From: CAZQEC01 sp964591565
GTDB taxonomy: Bacteria; Patescibacteriota; UBA1384; CAJBMM01
NCBI GenBank assembly: GCA_964591565.1
Contig: CAZQEC010000014.1
Location: 1 to 24,062 of the forward strand
Length of the DNA: 24,062 nt
Reading direction: 5' to 3'
How positions within the stretch are numbered: position 1 is the first letter of the stretch; every line of letters begins with the position of its first letter. A program made the translations under genes and the position numbers. Shown here piece by piece: positions 14,328 through 20,180 of this stretch. The notes below the pieces were generated by a model. It saw nothing but the letters and a program-made list of their open reading frames with translations, made no database searches and was not told the origin of the DNA.

Positions 14328-14678
14328 TTATTGGCCAGCTAATTGAACTATTAGAGTCGATTCTTTGGGTGCCATAGCATGCGTGGGTTCACGGATGTAG
14401 CTGTGCCAAATCGCCACAACGGTTAATGACAACACAATGATTAAAGTTAAAGAGCGAGACGTGTCAAAGTTGTAGCTGAACGGGTTTTGCACCGCCGGGT
14501 GTTTACAGGCGTGCAAAATAGCCCGCTCGACACGTGATTTTAGTCTCTTATTTGATACGTTCGACGGCGCTAAACTCCGATTTTTAAATCGGGGTAAAAA
14601 GCGCCGCTCAGTATCAATCCTGAGCATATCCGGGCTTTTAGACCGTGGAGTCGAATGGGTTGATTGTTTTATTATCAT
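14328..14678 (-). CDS. One-TM protein downstream of ECF sigma gene, possible anti-sigma factor
   Basis: A 116-residue protein. Residues 5-42 are encoded by the 114-bp repeat shared with the convergent gene. Then come a basic helical part (NKRLKSRVERAILHACKH), one membrane segment (about 77-94, LTLIIVLSLTVVAIW) and a short outer tail. The layout with an inner N-terminus, one TM and a small outer part, and the position 52 bases after the ECF sigma gene on the same strand, would fit an anti-sigma or sigma-accessory protein. However, no anti-sigma domain (zinc-binding HxxxCxxC or similar) is visible, so this is only a guess from context. No Shine-Dalgarno sequence is seen before the ATG. Confidence 0.55.
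   Translation of the reverse strand: MIIKQSTHSTPRSKSPDMLRIDTERRFLPRFKNRSLAPSNVSNKRLKSRVERAILHACKHPAVQNPFSYNFDTSRSLTLIIVLSLTVVAIWHSYIREPTHAMAPKESTLIVQLAGQ
14552..14665 (-). repeat. 114-bp inverted repeat, right copy
   Basis: Inverted copy of 13345-13458 with six substitutions and no indels. The interior between the copies is 1093 bp and contains the unique parts of two convergent genes. Two of the six differences fall in one stem and move a single mismatch to another position while keeping the hairpin. Confidence 0.92.
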
Positions 14679-14730
14679 GACACAATTTTTCAGTAGATGG
14701 ATCTACGATGATTTAAGCAATATATATTAT

Positions 14731-15288
14731 TTAATTATTATTAGTACGTTCTCGCGCTAATTTAATCGCTCTGTACTGCAATACTTTAATGTTGGCAATG
14801 CTGGTACTCATTGCTTGAGCCGTTTCTTTAATCGAAAATCCTTTCAAAAAACGCAGTGTCAGTACTTTTTTGTATCGTTCTGGTAAAAACCTAAACACTT
14901 GTCCGATGCGGCTTTGCGTCCGTTTTTGCAACTTCAACTCTGCCTCAGCATCAACAACTGGTTTTTGAATTTTGCGAGGAGGCAGGGAGTCATTCAACTC
15001 GGCAGTCAACGAGTTACGATCACGATAAAAATCGGCTAATTGATTTTTAGCGATGGCGTAGAGCCAGTTTTTAAAACTGGCTACCCCGCGAAAAGTAGCC
15101 AACCCGTTTAATCCACGAATAAAAGTTTCTTGAGTTAAATCTTCAGCCACATGACCGTCGCGCAGTCGGCTTAAGAAAAAACCATAAATACGCTCAAAAT
15201 AACGTCGATACAACACACTTTGGGCTCCCTCGTGCCGATCACTGGCTAAACTGACCAACTTCTTATCATCAAGTTTTGTTAAATCCAT
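14731..15288 (-). CDS. ECF-family RNA polymerase sigma factor
   Basis: A 185-residue sigma-70 family ECF factor with only regions 2 and 4. Region 2 covers about residues 25-90 (LYRRYFERIYGFFLSRL, AEDLTQETFIRGL, SFKNWLYAIAKNQLADFYRDR); region 4 covers about 130-180 (LPERYKKVLTLRFLKGFSIKETAQAMSTSIANIKVLQYRA). The start is the ATG at 15288 with AAGGAG six bases upstream. The one-TM protein downstream is a candidate partner that could hold it inactive. The target promoters are unknown; the envelope genes at 12971-14291 are plausible targets because of their closeness. Confidence 0.93.
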   Translation of the reverse strand: MDLTKLDDKKLVSLASDRHEGAQSVLYRRYFERIYGFFLSRLRDGHVAEDLTQETFIRGLNGLATFRGVASFKNWLYAIAKNQLADFYRDRNSLTAELNDSLPPRKIQKPVVDAEAELKLQKRTQSRIGQVFRFLPERYKKVLTLRFLKGFSIKETAQAMSTSIANIKVLQYRAIKLARERTNNN

Positions 15289-15334
15289 CAAAAGCTCCTT
15301 ACGTACACTACAGTCGTCGCTAGGTTACATCGGT

Positions 15335-15343
15335 ATTATACCA
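15335..15343 (-). promoter_or_regulatory. Extended -10 promoter of the ECF sigma gene
   Basis: On the minus strand TGG TATAAT (15343-15335) lies in the near-palindrome GGTATAATACC. No -35 box is evident. The predicted start near 15328 gives a leader of about 40 bases. Confidence 0.5.
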
Positions 15344-15387
15344 TAATCAGAGATATTCATAATTCGCCATACAGCTACTTTTTAATA

Positions 15388-15438
15388 ATAATCGCCCGTA
15401 AAGGCTCATTAGTTCTCGCATTCGCTCGAACTATAATC
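15388..15438 (-). repeat. GATTAT-bounded double-hairpin repeat upstream of xseA
   Basis: A 45-base unit between two GATTAT copies on the minus strand. First hairpin AGTTC-GA-GC-GAAT-GC-GA-GAACT; second GA-GCC ... GGC-GA. At its plus-strand right end the boundary reads CTATAATC, so the unit contributes a TATAAT (15432-15437) pointing at xseA. Confidence 0.85.
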
Positions 15439-15467
15439 ACGAGAATATGCTAAACTGATGAAAATAA

Positions 15468-16853
15468 ATGGACGATTACATGCCAACACACAAACCCGTA
15501 TCTATTTTTGATAATAACCAAACCGCTCCGCCTGCGGTCGATATAATCGCTCGAAAGAGCTCATTAGTTCTCGCTGGCGCTCGAACCATAATCAAAACAC
15601 AAGTTTTTTCAGTTAGCGAAGCTATTGATTTAATCAACGGCATTTTACAGCCGCTCGCACTAACTATTGAAGGGGAAATTTCCGGCTTCAAAATAAGCCA
15701 GGGTAAATTCGCTTTTTTTGATATAAAGGATCAGTCTGCCGTTCTGAATTGTTTTATGATGGCTTTTTTGCTTCCATTCGCGCTTGAAGATGGTATGAGC
15801 GTACGCATTACTGGTTTGCCGAAAATTCGCCCGGCTAGTGGGCGATTTAGTATCACAGTTCAAAGCGTTGAGCTAATGGGGGCGGGTGCGTTGCAAAAAG
15901 CATTTGAGCAGTTGAAATCAAAACTCGATGTCGAAGGTCTGTTTGATCGCAAATGGAAAAAGTCTTTGCCGATGTTTCCGAAATCAATCGGCTTGATTAC
16001 ATCCAAAACTGGCGACGCCTTGCAAGATATGTTACGCATCATGAAAAATCGAGCCGGTGGCTTGAATATTTATCTAGCGCCGGTGGCAGTGCAAGGGCAA
16101 TCCGCCGTGGCCGAAATAACATCCGCAGTTCAGTTTTTTAACACACACGGAACGGTCGAAGTGATTATTATAGCTCGGGGCGGTGGTAGTTTGGAGGATT
16201 TGCAAGCGTTTAACGCTGAGCCGGTGGCTCGAGCTATTTTTGCTAGTCGCTTGCCCGTTGTGACTGGGGTTGGACATGAACCAGATGTGACTCTGGCTGA
16301 TTTAGTGGCAGATGTCAGGGCGGCCACACCGACCAACGCCGCCGAAATTGTTGTTCCAGACTTTGGTGAGTTAAATAATAATTTGGATCACTTTCAGGCA
16401 CGACTCGGTAGAGCAACCAGAGGGCTAATCGATAAGGTTTCGCATCGAACCGAGCTAATGTTGCATCGNNNNNNNNNNCGGCTGGTAATTGTGCTGGAGC
16501 GGCCAAAGACATTATTAAAACAAATGTCTGATCGTATTAATTTATTATTGCAAAACCGCCAACACACCGTGATTATTTATCAGAATGAATTGATAAACCT
16601 ACGCCGTCGAACGTCTCAAAATATCGCCACGCGGCTTGAATCCACTAACACAATTTTAGATCGCTTTGATAGTCTGATGATCGCCTTTGATCCGTTAAAA
16701 GTCCTTAATCGGGGCTATGCGATTGCGACAAAAATAGACGGGTCAATCATAAAATCGGCTAGTGATGTAAATATCAAAGATACGGTTTCAGTGGTGTTAA
16801 GCAAGGGATCAATTACAACAGAGGTCAGAAAAATCAATAATGGAAAGGACTAA
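15468..16853 (+). CDS. xseA: Exodeoxyribonuclease VII large subunit, with an in-frame repeat insertion
   Basis: XseA, the catalytic subunit that with XseB degrades single-stranded DNA to oligonucleotides in repair. The N-terminal OB fold (VFSVSEAIDLIN ..., IEGEISGFK, GKFAFFDIKD, about residues 46-140), the core with LPMFPKSIGLITSKTGDALQDML, IIARGGGSLEDLQAFN and GVGHEPDVTLADLVADVRA, and the C-terminal helical part ending near NRGYAIA are all present. Unusually, an extension of about 44 residues precedes the OB fold, of which 15 codons come from a GATTAT repeat unit (15543-15593). No start codon exists between the insert and the OB fold, so the insert must be translated. The start may be 15468 or the ATG at 15480. 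Ten Ns (16469-16478) interrupt the gene; the gap length is not proven. xseB follows after one base. Confidence 0.93.
   Translation: MDDYMPTHKPVSIFDNNQTAPPAVDIIARKSSLVLAGARTIIKTQVFSVSEAIDLINGILQPLALTIEGEISGFKISQGKFAFFDIKDQSAVLNCFMMAFLLPFALEDGMSVRITGLPKIRPASGRFSITVQSVELMGAGALQKAFEQLKSKLDVEGLFDRKWKKSLPMFPKSIGLITSKTGDALQDMLRIMKNRAGGLNIYLAPVAVQGQSAVAEITSAVQFFNTHGTVEVIIIARGGGSLEDLQAFNAEPVARAIFASRLPVVTGVGHEPDVTLADLVADVRAATPTNAAEIVVPDFGELNNNLDHFQARLGRATRGLIDKVSHRTELMLHXXXXRLVIVLERPKTLLKQMSDRINLLLQNRQHTVIIYQNELINLRRRTSQNIATRLESTNTILDRFDSLMIAFDPLKVLNRGYAIATKIDGSIIKSASDVNIKDTVSVVLSKGSITTEVRKINNGKD
15543..15593 (-). repeat. GATTAT-bounded double-hairpin repeat inside xseA
   Basis: A 45-base unit, antisense to xseA, inserted in frame. 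First hairpin GGTTC-GA-GC-GCCA-GC-GA-GAACT (with one G-T pair); second GA-GCTC-TTTC-GAGC-GA, a different stem with the same GA flanks. On the plus strand it is read as IIARKSSLVLAGARTII including both boundaries. Confidence 0.9.
16469..16478. other. Run of ten Ns (assembly gap)
   Basis: Ten undetermined bases inside xseA. The reading frame continues across them at this length, but a run of exactly ten Ns is often a placeholder, so the true sequence may be longer or shorter. Confidence 0.95.
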
Positions 16854-16854
16854 A

Positions 16855-17055
16855 ATGCCCAGTTTTGAAGAGCAATATCAAGAATTGCAGAAAATTGTGG
16901 AGAAAATGGAATCAGGAGAGGTTGGATTGGAACAGTCGCTAACCCAGTTTAAGCACGGCATGGTTTTGCTGAAAAGTTTGCGGGCACAATTGCAAAAAAC
17001 TGAAAATGAGCTAAAAACAATTGACGTCGAGTTTGCTAATGAGACAGAGGTTTAA
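16855..17055 (+). CDS. xseB: Exodeoxyribonuclease VII small subunit
   Basis: XseB, 66 residues, starting MPSFEEQYQELQKIVEKMESGEVGLEQSL, in pieces the classic pattern (FE..Y..L..IV..ME.GE..LE.SL..F..G..L). Several copies bind each XseA and are needed for activity. I chose the ATG at 16855 because AAAGGA (16844-16849) lies five to six bases upstream and because it begins one base after the xseA stop; an in-frame ATG at 16840 inside xseA would hide this ribosome binding site. It forms an operon with xseA. Confidence 0.95.
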   Translation: MPSFEEQYQELQKIVEKMESGEVGLEQSLTQFKHGMVLLKSLRAQLQKTENELKTIDVEFANETEV

Positions 17056-17082
17056 ATGAAGCGATGGGACAACATCGAGATA

Positions 17083-17114
17083 TAAAAACAGGCCCGCGAG
17101 TATTTTGCGGGTCT
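17083..17114 (-). terminator. Terminator of the minus-strand unknown gene
   Basis: On the minus strand CCCGC, a nine-base loop and GCGGG, followed by CCTGTTTTTAT. It lies about 27 bases after the stop of the gene at 17141-17689 and also separates it from the convergent xseAB. Confidence 0.75.
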
Positions 17115-17140
17115 GGGTCGGGCAACTACGCCGATCGGTA

Positions 17141-17689
17141 TCATGGTATCAGATGAAGTTCCCGTAATGCGGATTCAACTTGTAAGAATATAACTTCGTT
17201 ATCCCAGCGCATCCAATGTCTATCGAGTCCAATCGTCTGACGGGTGCGAAATATGCTTGAGTGACCACGCTCCGGATCTGCCCAAAGTGCGTGATACGTT
17301 AATGAAAGACATAGCCAGTCGTCCACGTCAATCATTAATTCGCGCTTATATACCCCATCATCCTGATAGAACCAGTTAAACAGCGTCATGAATTTCGCGA
17401 CAGAACCCACCAGATCGCAGGGCGGCGTCCAGCGCATGAAAGGGCCTTGACGATTTTCTCGAAGCGCCTCAATATCGTCGCAGAGTTCGTTACAATCAGG
17501 CGAGCTGATGTCGTCACGACCAATGTCGTAGCCTAAATCACCACCGCTCATTTGTATCAGCGCCACAACAATGTGCAGGTTGAGCGTATCGCCGGTTGTG
17601 ACGGTAATGTATTCATCTGCATCTGCCATGGCGACGCCGAGTTGGCGTAAAACGTATTTCAACATCAATTGACGCTCATTAAGAAACAT
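17141..17689 (-). CDS. Acidic soluble protein of unknown function
   Basis: I do not recognise this 182-residue protein. It is acidic, rich in Asp and Trp, without signal peptide or membrane segments. Visible clusters include DDISSPDCNELCDDIEAL (about 80-97) and DVDDWLCLSLTYHALW (about 140-155). A very strong ribosome binding site (AGGAGGATCC) precedes the ATG by nine bases, and a terminator follows, so it is a single-gene unit. The strong initiation signal and separate promoter resemble those of the other unknown genes at 10625-12092 and differ from the core genes around it, which may mark a shared origin. Confidence 0.65.
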   Translation of the reverse strand: MFLNERQLMLKYVLRQLGVAMADADEYITVTTGDTLNLHIVVALIQMSGGDLGYDIGRDDISSPDCNELCDDIEALRENRQGPFMRWTPPCDLVGSVAKFMTLFNWFYQDDGVYKRELMIDVDDWLCLSLTYHALWADPERGHSSIFRTRQTIGLDRHWMRWDNEVIFLQVESALRELHLIP

Positions 17690-17817
17690 TTACAGGATCC
17701 TCCTCTCGAGTAGTTCTTCAGGTACCAGAAACACACACAACATACCTTAAATCGGCTTATTCGTAAATACGTAATTAGACTTTTCGTATATTTGGACTAT
17801 GATTTAATGAAGCCGCT

Positions 17818-17918
17818 CCGCGGGCTAAAGCCCGTGGTATCGGGCGACTTCGAAATTGCCTCCGCTTCGCTTCGGGGCGGCCTTTACCTTAAGCCTAAAG
17901 GCGTGGGGTTTTAAGGCC
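17818..17918. repeat. Cluster of REP-like hairpins
   Basis: Two structures: 17818-17837, CC-G-CGGGC, loop TAAA, GCCCG-T-GG (eight pairs with one G-T); and 17879-17918, GGCCTT ... AAGGCC enclosing GCC-TAAA-GGC (17893-17902). The shared TAAA loop, also close to the loop of the hairpin at 6317-6343, suggests a REP-like family. There is no gene between 17690 and 17943. Confidence 0.6.
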
Positions 17919-17943
17919 TACAATTATCAAACTGGAGAAATAA

Positions 17944-18462
17944 ATGAATCGTCGCGCAATATCTCAATTAATGGCTGTTATTATTGCTATAATCGCACTT
18001 GGTTTAAGTTCGGGTTCGCTCGTATCTAATATTCCGAAGGCCGATGTAACAGGTGTTGTTTTTGACGAATCCTACCCTGAAGTAGTTGAAGTGATAGATG
18101 GAGATACAATTAAAGTGAGTGACGGTACATCGCAAAAAACCGTTCGGTTGATTGGCATTGATACGCCCGAAACCAAAGACCCGCGTAAGCCGGTACAGTA
18201 TTACGGCGTAGAGGCATCAAATTTTACCAAAGACTTACTCGAGCGTCGACACGTTAATTTGCAAAAAGACATTACCGATACCGATCGCTACGCGCGATTA
18301 CTGCGCTACGTATATTTAGGCGACGGTACGTTTGTCAATGAAAAATTGGTGCGCGAGGGTTATGCGCATGCGTCGACGTTTCCGCCCGATGTGAAATATG
18401 CTGATCTGTTTGCTGAGGCAGAACGCGACGCCCGTGAGCACAAACGCGGTCTATGGCAGTAA
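17944..18462 (+). CDS. Secreted/membrane-anchored thermonuclease (SNase family)
   Basis: A 172-residue staphylococcal-nuclease homologue that should cut DNA and RNA with calcium. An N-terminal signal or anchor segment (about residues 6-30) places it outside the membrane. Catalytic residues of the family are visible: Asp54 in IDGDTIKV, Arg68 in RLIGID, Glu76 in DTPE, and Arg118 in DRYARLLRY; the typical end KYADLFAEAERDAREHKRGLWQ is present in pieces. GGAG lies eight bases before the ATG. The gene stands alone, between REP-like hairpins and the transposase element. In an organism with reduced biosynthesis it could serve nucleotide scavenging, but that is inference. Confidence 0.93.
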   Translation: MNRRAISQLMAVIIAIIALGLSSGSLVSNIPKADVTGVVFDESYPEVVEVIDGDTIKVSDGTSQKTVRLIGIDTPETKDPRKPVQYYGVEASNFTKDLLERRHVNLQKDITDTDRYARLLRYVYLGDGTFVNEKLVREGYAHASTFPPDVKYADLFAEAERDAREHKRGLWQ

Positions 18463-18484
18463 CTTTTGTACAGCTTTGTACGAT

Positions 18485-19224
18485 GTACGGTTGACAACCG
18501 TAGGAGGTCGATCGTACATTTATGTGGTATCGTTCAAATCAATTAACGCGCGTTTCATATCGCTGACGGATCGTGCATAATCAGCGTAGTTGTCAACAAA
18601 TGAACGATAATCACTAGACGGGATTATATCAAAAACAATATTGGGATGACATAGACGATTTACATCGAATTTAAGAAACATTTGATATGACGACCATAAG
18701 TATTTTGATGAATCATCTACCAGTTGCGCAACATACGGATTTAAGTGAATATACCGACTAAGATGAATTATTTGCTGATCATTCTCTATAGGAACCGCTC
18801 GAAATGTTCCTTGAAAAATAGTCCCCACTCTGTTCCGTTTTGTATTATAGTAATGAACGTAGCTGTTTGTGGCACGTCTAAGAAAAAGTGTGATACCATG
18901 CTCACTCACTTGTTTAACTAAAAGATGAAAATGGTTTGGCATAAGACAAAATGCGATTATTTCCACCAACGGCTTCTCTATCTCAGTGTTTCTGATGGTA
19001 TCGATAAGACTGTGCTCGGTGCGAGAAAATTTATCATCGATTTCACTATTAGTGTAAAAAGCAAGCACATCCAGAAACCGATTATAGTCACGATCGTCGT
19101 GGTAGATCGTTTGTTTTGCCACGCCACGGTTAAAGAGATGATAGTAGTGGTTATTTACAAAGCTGGGTTGGATAATAGGCATAATTTTATTGTACGATCG
19201 ACCTCCTACGGTTGTCAACCGTAC
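18485..19224. mobile_element. RAYT/IS200-like element with perfect 33-bp terminal inverted repeats
   Basis: The 33-base sequence at 18485-18517 is the exact reverse complement of 19192-19224. Each end holds the hairpin TACGGTT-GAC-AACCGTA followed by GGAGG. Between them lies one Y1 (HUH) transposase gene on the minus strand. A partial copy of the end (CTCCTACGG ... ACCGTA) is at 23894-23914. REP-associated transposases are typically flanked by inverted REPs in this way. No target duplication is evident, as expected for HUH enzymes. Confidence 0.85.
18520..19182 (-). CDS. REP-associated tyrosine transposase (Y1/HUH, RAYT)
   Basis: A 220-residue Y1 transposase of the IS200/REP-associated type. 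The HUH motif HFH is at residues 84-86 in FCLMPNHFHLLV; the presumed catalytic Tyr is in SYVHYYN (about 107-113), followed by the family pattern NRVGTIFQGTFRA and YIHLNP. Such enzymes cut single-stranded DNA beside hairpins and form a 5'-phosphotyrosine link. I chose the ATG at 19182; a longer frame to 19218 would translate the terminal repeat. No Shine-Dalgarno sequence is seen. It is surrounded by its own inverted repeats and appears intact, so it may still act on REP-like hairpins in this genome. Confidence 0.92.
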   Translation of the reverse strand: MPIIQPSFVNNHYYHLFNRGVAKQTIYHDDRDYNRFLDVLAFYTNSEIDDKFSRTEHSLIDTIRNTEIEKPLVEIIAFCLMPNHFHLLVKQVSEHGITLFLRRATNSYVHYYNTKRNRVGTIFQGTFRAVPIENDQQIIHLSRYIHLNPYVAQLVDDSSKYLWSSYQMFLKFDVNRLCHPNIVFDIIPSSDYRSFVDNYADYARSVSDMKRALIDLNDTT

Positions 19225-19231
19225 ATGGCCC

Positions 19232-19261
19232 TTGACAAAAAAGTAAAGTATACTTTACAAT
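19232..19261 (+). promoter_or_regulatory. Promoter with internal 16-bp palindrome operator
   Basis: TTGACA at 19232-19237, 18 bases, TACAAT at 19256-19261. The spacer and -10 box hold the perfect palindrome GTAAAGTATACTTTAC (19243-19258). This is an ideal place for a repressor, and the first gene downstream encodes an XRE DNA-binding domain. Confidence 0.75.
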
Positions 19262-19356
19262 TGATGCCAGAGGAGTAATCAAACCACTCTAAAATAATCT
19301 ATGCTTTAAGTTTGTATCTAAAGATAGTTGGTTTTGGGTGAATTGTGAGGAAATAT

Positions 19357-20025
19357 ATGGACGAACTAAACTTAATCATTGGGCATCGGGTGCGCGATTG
19401 GCGGCGCGAGTTTGAGGTGACCCAATCCACTCTTGCTGATGCAGTAGGTGTGTCGCGTCAATCCATTATTTCACTTGAAGCAGGTAAGTGTTTGCCGTCA
19501 ATATCACTAGCACTTTCACTAGCCAAATATTTTCAGCATCCACTAGACCAGTTATTAGTGTTCGATATTGAAAAAAATCAAAATCAAAATGAGGAGGATC
19601 TTATGGATCGTCAAATTAGACCGCTTCGTCACACGTTCGAACGCGCGCTTGATGACGTATCTGTGCCTTTTGGGCGCGGATTTGAGCATTTATTAGTGCC
19701 GCAGATGAATATTTATCAGACTGAAGGTGAAATTGTGGTGGAGGCGGACGTACCGGGCATGACCGAAAATGACGTTGATATTGAAATTCGCGACGGAGTA
19801 CTGACTATCCGAGGGGAGCGTAAAGAAGAGCAAGAAGAAAAGCAAAAAGAATACTTTCATCGCGAGGTATCTTATGGCGCATTTCAGCGCGCAGTGACAC
19901 TTCCGACCGATGTTATACCCGAAAAAGCGACAGCCGAAGTTAAAAAAGGACAGCTTAAGGTAGTTTTGCCCAAAGTAAAACCTGTCGAAGCTAAGGTACA
20001 TAAATTGAAGGCGAAAGGGGAATAA
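19357..20025 (+). CDS. XRE helix-turn-helix domain fused to Hsp20 small heat-shock protein
   Basis: A 222-residue fusion. Residues 1-70 are an XRE/Cro-type helix-turn-helix (VTQSTLADAVGVSRQSIISL, then EAGKCLPSISLALSLAKYF in the usual pattern). Residues 83-222 are an Hsp20/alpha-crystallin protein (LVPQMNIYQTEGEIVVEADVPG, DVDIEIRDGVLTIRGER), which holds unfolded proteins for refolding. A strong ribosome binding site GAGGAGG (19591-19597) precedes an in-frame ATG at 19603 (Met83), so free Hsp20 is probably made as well. The fusion start is the ATG at 19357 with GAGG six bases upstream. The palindrome in the promoter suggests self-control. ClpB lies downstream. The common C-terminal IxI motif of Hsp20 is not evident. 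Confidence 0.88.
   Translation: MDELNLIIGHRVRDWRREFEVTQSTLADAVGVSRQSIISLEAGKCLPSISLALSLAKYFQHPLDQLLVFDIEKNQNQNEEDLMDRQIRPLRHTFERALDDVSVPFGRGFEHLLVPQMNIYQTEGEIVVEADVPGMTENDVDIEIRDGVLTIRGERKEEQEEKQKEYFHREVSYGAFQRAVTLPTDVIPEKATAEVKKGQLKVVLPKVKPVEAKVHKLKAKGE
19591..19605 (+). promoter_or_regulatory. Internal ribosome binding site and start for free Hsp20
   Basis: GAGGAGG at 19591-19597 precedes ATG 19603 by five bases, in the same frame as the upstream helix-turn-helix. It is one of the best Shine-Dalgarno sequences in the window and would yield a 140-residue Hsp20. Confidence 0.75.
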
Positions 20026-20031
20026 GAAAAA

Positions 20032-20073
20032 ATGCATAATGCATAATGCATAATGCATAATGGATAATGCATA
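20032..20073. repeat. 7-bp tandem repeat (ATGCATA x6)
   Basis: Six units of ATGCATA, the fifth with one substitution, begin seven bases after the Hsp20 stop. The unit is partly palindromic (ATGCAT). Copy number probably varies between strains. Confidence 0.95.
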
Positions 20074-20180
20074 AATAAGGAAGATTCTTGTAGTCAGCGT
20101 ATGCATCTAGTGTTGTAGAACCAGATAGTCCTAAATAGACAGAATATCTGCAAAAATGTACGCTAAAGTAAAAGGGGAAT

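Noticed and set aside
15340..15348. GATTATGGT on the minus strand upstream of the sigma factor gene, like the left end of the repeat units
   Set aside because: Only nine bases match and no hairpins follow; it is more simply part of the promoter region.
20032..20073. Possible CRISPR array
   Set aside because: Period of seven bases without spacers; a simple tandem repeat. No cas genes are in the window.
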